Positions 59,050 to 64,000 of a stretch of 64,000 nucleotides of DNA are shown here, one piece after another. The stretch comes from Halomontanus rarus (GTDB lineage Archaea; Halobacteriota; Halobacteria; Halobacteriales; Natrialbaceae): the NCBI RefSeq assembly GCF_029338335.1, contig NZ_CP119796.1; one strand, 5' to 3'. The notes beneath the pieces are model-generated. The model saw only the letters and a list, made by a program, of their open reading frames with translations. It was not told the DNA's origin and did not search any database. Position 1 is the first letter of the stretch; every line of letters starts with the position of its first letter. The position numbers were made by a program, and so were the translations under genes.

Positions 59050-60540
59050 ATGTCACCAGACTTATCGATCGAGGACGACTGGAACGGTCTCTACATCGGC
59101 GGCGAGTGGGTCGACTCGGAGAGCGACGAGGAGATCGCCGTCGAGGACCCCTCGACGCGCGAGGAGGTCGCTCGCGTTCCCGCGGCCGTCGAGGCGGACG
59201 TCGACGCCGCCTACGAGGCCGCCGCCGAGGCACAGGCGGAGTGGGAGAAAGCGCCGCCCGCAGAACGAGAGCGGGTCGCCCAGCAGTTCGCGCAGACGCT
59301 TCAGGAGTACGAAGAGGAGATCGTCGAGTTGCTGGCCCACGAGGCGGGCGGCTCGCGAATCATGGGCGAGACGTCGGTCACGATCGCGACCGACCAGGCG
59401 ACCCAGGCGGCGACGCTGCCGCGCCAGATGAGCGGCGAGCAGATGGACTCCAACGTTCCCGGGAAGGAGAACATCGTCCGGCGCGAACCCCAGGGCGTCG
59501 TCACCGTCATCTCGCCGTGGAACTTCCCGCTGAACCTCTCCGGGCGGGCGATCGCACCCGCGCTCGCCACCGGCAACGCGGTCGTGGTCAAACCCGCCTC
59601 GAACACGCCGATCACGGGCGGACTTCTCATGGCGAAACTGTACGAGGAGGCGGGTCTCCCCGACGGCCTGCTCAACGTCGTCACCGGCAGCGGGTCCGAC
59701 ATCGGCGACCCGGTCGTCGAACACCCCGAAAGCGACGTCGTCGCGTTCACCGGTTCGACGCCCGTTGGCCGCGGGGTCGCCGCGAAGGCCGGCGAGAACC
59801 TCTCGGTCGCCGCGATGGAACTCGGCGGCAACAACGCCCACATCGTCACCGCCGACGCCGACGTGGAGGCGGCGGTCGACTCCGCCGTGTTCGGCTCGTT
59901 CGTCCACCAGGGACAGGTCTGCATCTCCATCAATCGCCACCTCGTCCACGAGGACGTCTACGACGACTACGTCGGAATGCTCGCCGATCGCGCCGCCTCG
60001 CTCCCGACCGGCAGCGCCCACGACCCGGACACGGTCGTCGCACCGATCATCGACGAATCCCAGCGCGACGAGATGCTCGAGTACGTCGCGGAGACCGTCG
60101 ACGCCGGCGCGACCCTCGAGACCGGCGGCGAAACCCTCGAGATGGACGGCGTCGACGACTCGCTGCTCGTCGCGCCGACGGTGCTCTCGGACGTGGAAAA
60201 CGACATGGCCGCTGCGTGCAACGAGCATTTCGGCCCTATCGCGCCAGTCATTCCGTTTTCGGACGTCGACGAGGCGGTCGAACTCCACGACGACACCGAG
60301 TACGGCCTCTCCGGGTCGGTTCACGCCGGCGACGTCGGAACCGGCTTGCAGATCGCCGAGCGTCTGGACACCGGCCACGTTCACGTCAACGATCAGCCGG
60401 TCAACGACGAGGCTCACGTTCCCTTCGGTGGGACGAAAGCCTCTGGCGTCGGCGGGTACAACAGCACCGACATCATGGACGAGGTCACCGAGAAGAAGTG
60501 GATCTCGCTCCAGCACGATCGACGCGAGTATCCGTTCTAG
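59050..60540 (+). CDS. Aldehyde dehydrogenase
   Basis: A 496-aa NAD(P)-dependent enzyme oxidising aldehydes to acids. The NAD-binding region (GSTPVGRGVAAKAG) is followed by Glu257 in MELGGNNAH and the nucleophile Cys291 in GQVCISINR, the usual order. NFPLNL and PWNF are conserved. The start is the ATG at 59050. It resembles benzaldehyde or broad-range members of the family; the substrate is not clear. Confidence 0.93.
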   Translation: MSPDLSIEDDWNGLYIGGEWVDSESDEEIAVEDPSTREEVARVPAAVEADVDAAYEAAAEAQAEWEKAPPAERERVAQQFAQTLQEYEEEIVELLAHEAGGSRIMGETSVTIATDQATQAATLPRQMSGEQMDSNVPGKENIVRREPQGVVTVISPWNFPLNLSGRAIAPALATGNAVVVKPASNTPITGGLLMAKLYEEAGLPDGLLNVVTGSGSDIGDPVVEHPESDVVAFTGSTPVGRGVAAKAGENLSVAAMELGGNNAHIVTADADVEAAVDSAVFGSFVHQGQVCISINRHLVHEDVYDDYVGMLADRAASLPTGSAHDPDTVVAPIIDESQRDEMLEYVAETVDAGATLETGGETLEMDGVDDSLLVAPTVLSDVENDMAAACNEHFGPIAPVIPFSDVDEAVELHDDTEYGLSGSVHAGDVGTGLQIAERLDTGHVHVNDQPVNDEAHVPFGGTKASGVGGYNSTDIMDEVTEKKWISLQHDRREYPF

Positions 60541-60622
60541 ACGTGGTCTCCTCGCCGGCTCGGTCGTTCGACGACCTCGGCACCCGTCGAACGTTTTTCT
60601 GTCCTCGCCACCACTCCCCGCC

Positions 60623-61015
60623 ATGAAACGCGTACTCGTCGCGATGGACGACTCTCAGGAGGCGAAAGCAGCGTTGGCGCACGCGCTCGAGCAATTTCCC
60701 GATGCGGCGATTCACGTCGTCCACGCCCTCGAGACGTCGACCGTTACGTTCGATCTCGATTCGACGGTGACCGAAGAAGCGGAGACCATTCTCGAGGAGG
60801 CGGAGACGACCGCGAACGAGTCCGGTCGCACGGTCGAGACGGAGGTGATCTTCGGTCACGCGGCCAAGGCGGTCGTCTCCTACGCCGACGACAACGATAT
60901 CGATCAGATCGTCGTCGGAAGCCGCGGTGCGAGCGGAGCCGAACGGCTCCTGCTCGGAAGCGTCGCCGAGACGATCGTCCGTCGAGCGGCGTGTCCGGTC
61001 ACGGTCGTCAGATAG
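60623..61015 (+). CDS. Universal stress protein (UspA family)
   Basis: A 130-aa protein with the ATP-binding G-x-R-G-x-S-G-A...G-S...T pattern: VGSRGASGAERLLLGSVAET. It begins MKRVLVAMDDSQEAKAALAH and ends VRRAACPVTVVR. The role is stress signalling or binding of ATP; the partner is unknown. It lies 82 nt after the aldehyde dehydrogenase. Confidence 0.93.
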   Translation: MKRVLVAMDDSQEAKAALAHALEQFPDAAIHVVHALETSTVTFDLDSTVTEEAETILEEAETTANESGRTVETEVIFGHAAKAVVSYADDNDIDQIVVGSRGASGAERLLLGSVAETIVRRAACPVTVVR

Positions 61016-61099
61016 GAGTCTCGGTTCGCTATCGGAGCCGTCGAAAGTCACTGCACGCGCCTGATCGCACGGCAGTCGTGCCATCGAGTCGAGATAGTT

Positions 61100-62221
61100 T
61101 CAGTCGTTACGCGGCTCCTCTTCTGGATACTTCAGGTCGTCGGTCGATCGGTCGGTCTCGTCTCGATCGGATTCGTCTCGATTGGACTCTGCTCGAGCGT
61201 CCGCTCGCCTTTCGATTCCCAGTTGATCCTCCGGCAACTGCGATTCGACCCCCGGTCTCGCCGGGACGTAGGCGCGGCCGGCCGGGCCGCCGATGAGCCA
61301 CTCCCGGATCGTCAACTGCCGTTCGATTCCGTCCTCGCGGGCGTCCTCGAGGCGTCGTTCGGTCGTCTGGAAGTAGTTGACGACCGTGACCAGCAGGACG
61401 CCGCCGAGGGTGTTGCCGAGGAGCACCGGCAGGACGAACGCCGTCAGTCCCTCGAAAAGGAATATTTCGCCGTGGAAGACCAGAAACATGACTTCGGTGA
61501 AGGAGACGACGACGTGAAACAGGTCGGCGAACGGGATACAGAGGAACGCGACGTAGACGAGGAAGAATCGCGTGATCGTGTCGCGGGAGGCGAAGTCGAG
61601 CCAGACGACCCCGGCGACGATCAACCCGGCGAACGCCCCCTTGTAGAACAGGTCCCAGAACGGCGTCTCCATTCCGGTCATGGAGATGCTATTGATCGCG
61701 ACGTCGGTCGTTGCGGCGTCGAACACGCCGGTCCGGGCGAGTATGAGTGCGCCGAACGCGCCGCCGACGAAGTTTCCGACGAGGACGACCGTCCAGATAC
61801 GGAACAGCGCGGGAAAGCTCGCGAGACGCTCCAAGACGAGCGCGACGGGTGGAAGCGTGTTCTCCGTGTAGAGCTGGTACCCGCCGAGAATGATGTAGAT
61901 GAAGCCGATCGGATAGAGGAGCCCACTCAGAATCGGGTGGCCGTCGGTCGCTTCGTACAGCGAGGCGTACATCAGGAACGTGATCGTAATCGCGAAGCCG
62001 GCGGCGAGACCGCTGAAGAACAGTTCGCGAAACCCGGTATCGATCTCGTCGTCGGCAGCGGCGATGATCCGCTGAAACACTTCGTTGCTCTCGAAACGGT
62101 CACGGACGACCTTTCCAACGGCTGGCGCACCGTGTCGCGACTGTTCGACACTTTTTCGGAGTGAATCGTCTCCATCGGAGTCGTCCATTAGATCGGACTC
62201 GGAATCCCTCGGACAAATCAC
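61100..62221 (-). CDS. Formate/nitrite transporter family protein
   Basis: A 373-aa membrane channel with about six hydrophobic segments, among them LFFSGLAAGFAITITFLMYA and VGNFVGGAFGALIL. It carries FNT motifs such as FSGLAAGFA and LLGNTLGGVLLVTVVNY. N- and C-terminal soluble parts are long and the C-terminus is very charged (DESDRDETDRSTDD). It could carry formate, nitrite, hydrosulfide or another small anion; the sequence does not tell which. Confidence 0.85.
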   Translation of the reverse strand: MICPRDSESDLMDDSDGDDSLRKSVEQSRHGAPAVGKVVRDRFESNEVFQRIIAAADDEIDTGFRELFFSGLAAGFAITITFLMYASLYEATDGHPILSGLLYPIGFIYIILGGYQLYTENTLPPVALVLERLASFPALFRIWTVVLVGNFVGGAFGALILARTGVFDAATTDVAINSISMTGMETPFWDLFYKGAFAGLIVAGVVWLDFASRDTITRFFLVYVAFLCIPFADLFHVVVSFTEVMFLVFHGEIFLFEGLTAFVLPVLLGNTLGGVLLVTVVNYFQTTERRLEDAREDGIERQLTIREWLIGGPAGRAYVPARPGVESQLPEDQLGIERRADARAESNRDESDRDETDRSTDDLKYPEEEPRND

Positions 62222-62337
62222 CTTGCATTTGGTTTTGTCCCCGCCAATTTCAGATATATGTCCACGAGATGTACGTATAGTGTTCTAGGTAGAGTTCTAT
62301 TCGTCGATTGAGAATATTTTCACAAATATTTCCTCAA

Positions 62338-63867
62338 TCACGATCGCCAGAACGCAGGAAGGAACAACACGAGCACGGGAATGATCTCGATCCGCCCGAT
62401 CCACATCATGAGTACCATGACGAATCTACTGAATGCAGAAAACCCTGCGTAGTTCTCCATCGGCCCGGCCATTCCGAACGCCGGGCCGATATTGAGAAAG
62501 ATCGACGCGGCCGCACTCAGGGCCTCGAACTCGCCGATACCGGTGCCCGCTCGAGCGGAGTCGACGACGACGAAGATCGTCAGCAGGAAGAAGATGATGA
62601 TCGCGAGCAGGACGTACGAGAAGATGTCGCTGATCGTCTCTTCGTCGACGACGGCTGTCCCGAGGCGAACGGGGCGAACCGCCTGCGGGTGGATCGACGT
62701 GAAGAGATTTCGGTACAGTCCCTTGAAGATGACGAGCCAGCGGAGCGTCTTGATCGAACAGGTCGTACTCCCGGCCATCCCGCCGATGAACATACACAGG
62801 AAGAGCAGGTGCTTGGCACCCGGCGTCCAGGTGTTGAAGTCGATCGAAGCGTAGCCGGTCGTGGTCACCATCGAGACGACGTTGAAGATGCCGTGTCTGA
62901 TCGTCGGCTCGAGTCCCATCCCCAGTTCGCTGTCGAAACCGATGATGAGCGAGACGATCACGCTGAAGAAGGCGACGATTCCGAGGTAGAATCGAAGCTC
63001 CTCGGATTCGAACGGCCGCTGGAAGTCCCCTTGTGTGAGATGGTACAGCAGGACGAAGTTGGTCGCGCCGACGATCATGAAGGGGATGACCGCCCACTGG
63101 ACGATCGGCTCGAACGCACCGATACTCTGTCCTTCGGGGGAGAAGCCGGCCGTGGAGACGCTCGTGAGCGCGTGGGAGACGGCGTTGAAGAGGTCCATTT
63201 CGGGCGCGAGGCCGAGCCGATTCAGTCCGTAGAACGTCGCCGCCGCGAGCACGGTGAGACCGACGTACAGCCCCCAGATGAGCCGCGCGGTGCTCTCGAT
63301 CTGCGGCGTCAGCTTGGTCACGTTCTGGGTCTGGGATTCGGTCTCCATCAGCTGAGCCCCACCGACCATCAGATTCGACAGGAGACCGATCGCGACGATC
63401 AGGATCCCGAGGCCGCCGAGCCACTGGAGGAGCTGTCGCCAGAGCAAGATTCCTCGCGACTGGTTGTCGAAGTCCCACCCGGACATTATCGTCGCGCCCG
63501 TCGTCGTCAGCCCGCTCGTGCTCTCGAACAGCGCGTTGACGGGCCCGTCGATGGGGCCGGAGAACGAGGAACTATCACCGGCGGCGAGGCCGACGAGCAA
63601 GAACGGAATCGCGCCGACGACCGCGACGCCGAACCAGGTCAGCGCGACCATCAGGAACGCCTCTCGCTGCCCGAGTTCCCGCGTCTCGCTGAGCCGTTCG
63701 AACGCCGCCCCGACAACAACAGTGACGGCGATCGCGACGAGGAACGGAACGGCGGCGTCGCCGTCGAAAACCGCCAACAGGAGCGGGGCGGCCAGGGGTA
63801 CCGCGAGCCACTTCAACACGGTGCCCGTGAGGCTACAACTCGAGCGCCAGTCGACACGAATCCTCAT
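62338..63867 (-). CDS. trkH: TrkH-type potassium uptake membrane subunit
   Basis: A 509-aa membrane protein of the Trk/Ktr family. Multiple hydrophobic segments are seen, and the selectivity-filter-like repeats include TTTGATIMSG, SVSTAGFSP, TTGYASID and FNIGPAFGMAG. The chosen ATG at 63867 (MRIRVDWRSSCSLTGTVLKW) fits the family; the open frame runs 29 codons further up. Potassium uptake is the main salt-in strategy of haloarchaea. The regulatory TrkA partner may lie outside the window. Confidence 0.9.
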   Translation of the reverse strand: MRIRVDWRSSCSLTGTVLKWLAVPLAAPLLLAVFDGDAAVPFLVAIAVTVVVGAAFERLSETRELGQREAFLMVALTWFGVAVVGAIPFLLVGLAAGDSSSFSGPIDGPVNALFESTSGLTTTGATIMSGWDFDNQSRGILLWRQLLQWLGGLGILIVAIGLLSNLMVGGAQLMETESQTQNVTKLTPQIESTARLIWGLYVGLTVLAAATFYGLNRLGLAPEMDLFNAVSHALTSVSTAGFSPEGQSIGAFEPIVQWAVIPFMIVGATNFVLLYHLTQGDFQRPFESEELRFYLGIVAFFSVIVSLIIGFDSELGMGLEPTIRHGIFNVVSMVTTTGYASIDFNTWTPGAKHLLFLCMFIGGMAGSTTCSIKTLRWLVIFKGLYRNLFTSIHPQAVRPVRLGTAVVDEETISDIFSYVLLAIIIFFLLTIFVVVDSARAGTGIGEFEALSAAASIFLNIGPAFGMAGPMENYAGFSAFSRFVMVLMMWIGRIEIIPVLVLFLPAFWRS

Positions 63868-64000
63868 CGAGTGTTCCGACGTGCGGTTTCGGAGGTGATA
63901 ATGGGTTCGGAAGCCGGACCGAGCTCGTCGAACCGTCCTATCTTCCTCGAGCACGTTCGTCGGTTCACACCCGTCGGTCGGCCCGGGAAGATTTGTGAAG

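Noticed and set aside
59062..60624. A 520-residue open frame on the minus strand over the aldehyde dehydrogenase
   Set aside because: It is Arg/Asp-rich antisense of a clearly conserved plus-strand gene with catalytic Glu and Cys; GC-rich codon bias creates such shadows.
1..64000. CRISPR arrays or restriction-modification genes
   Set aside because: No regularly spaced repeats with unique spacers and no methyltransferase/endonuclease gene set were seen.

Overview
The window is haloarchaeal chromosome, most like Natrialbales (Natrinema/Haloterrigena type; an inference, not a placement). The DNA is GC-rich, the proteins very acidic, and short AT-rich promoter patches place a TATA-like box about 25-32 nt before many start codons, as in leaderless archaeal transcripts. 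The ribosomal operon has archaeal gene order, and haloarchaeal families such as HalOD1, HTH_10 and HVO_A0556-type zinc fingers are present.

Layout. (1) 1-7.4 kb: surface polysaccharide genes, three GT4 glycosyltransferases alternating with two sulfatase-fold proteins that carry Thr where sulfatases have Cys/Ser. The first genes are more AT-rich than the rest, and a probable IS200/IS605 end remnant lies near 3.5 kb. (2) 7.4-8.0 kb: a non-coding gap with four consecutive hairpins. (3) 8.0-20.4 kb: a lasso-peptide (RiPP) biosynthetic locus, the highlight. The plus-strand half carries a nucleotidyltransferase, an ABC exporter, a PqqD-like B1 protein, an asparagine-synthetase-like cyclase, a precursor whose predicted core has Gly1 and Asp8, and an HPr-kinase-like kinase. 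The other half carries a second kinase on the plus strand and, on the minus strand, the B2 leader peptidase, a second cyclase and two near-identical 45-aa precursors. B1 occurs only in the first half and B2 only in the second, so the halves probably share parts. (4) 20.6-26 kb: an SDR epimerase, a PPOX protein, the two E1 subunits of a 2-oxoacid dehydrogenase without E2/E3, and SecY. (5) 26-39 kb: the S10/spc ribosomal operon on the minus strand, headed by a SPOUT methyltransferase, with RNase P component Rnp1 inside it. (6) 39.4-48.9 kb: tRNA-Gly and housekeeping genes, including Mch and a GTPBP-like GTPase. (7) 49-56.3 kb: two unrelated TnpB elements without TnpA, around a large CHAT-protease-like protein, a 44-aa membrane miniprotein, a membrane J-domain protein and small acidic or zinc proteins. 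(8) 56.3-64 kb: pyrF, mgsA, a frameshifted wHTH gene, an aldehyde dehydrogenase, a universal stress protein, an FNT transporter and TrkH.

How the lasso genes should work together, from family knowledge: the PqqD-like RRE (B1) binds the leader, B2 (Cys-His-Asp) cuts it off, the cyclase adenylates an acidic side chain and closes the macrolactam, and the kinase and nucleotidyltransferase may decorate the peptide as in paeninodin and pseudomycoidin clusters. The ABC protein exports it. None of this can be proved from sequence alone. Archaeal lasso systems are little characterised, and the precursors have unusual features set out in the findings.
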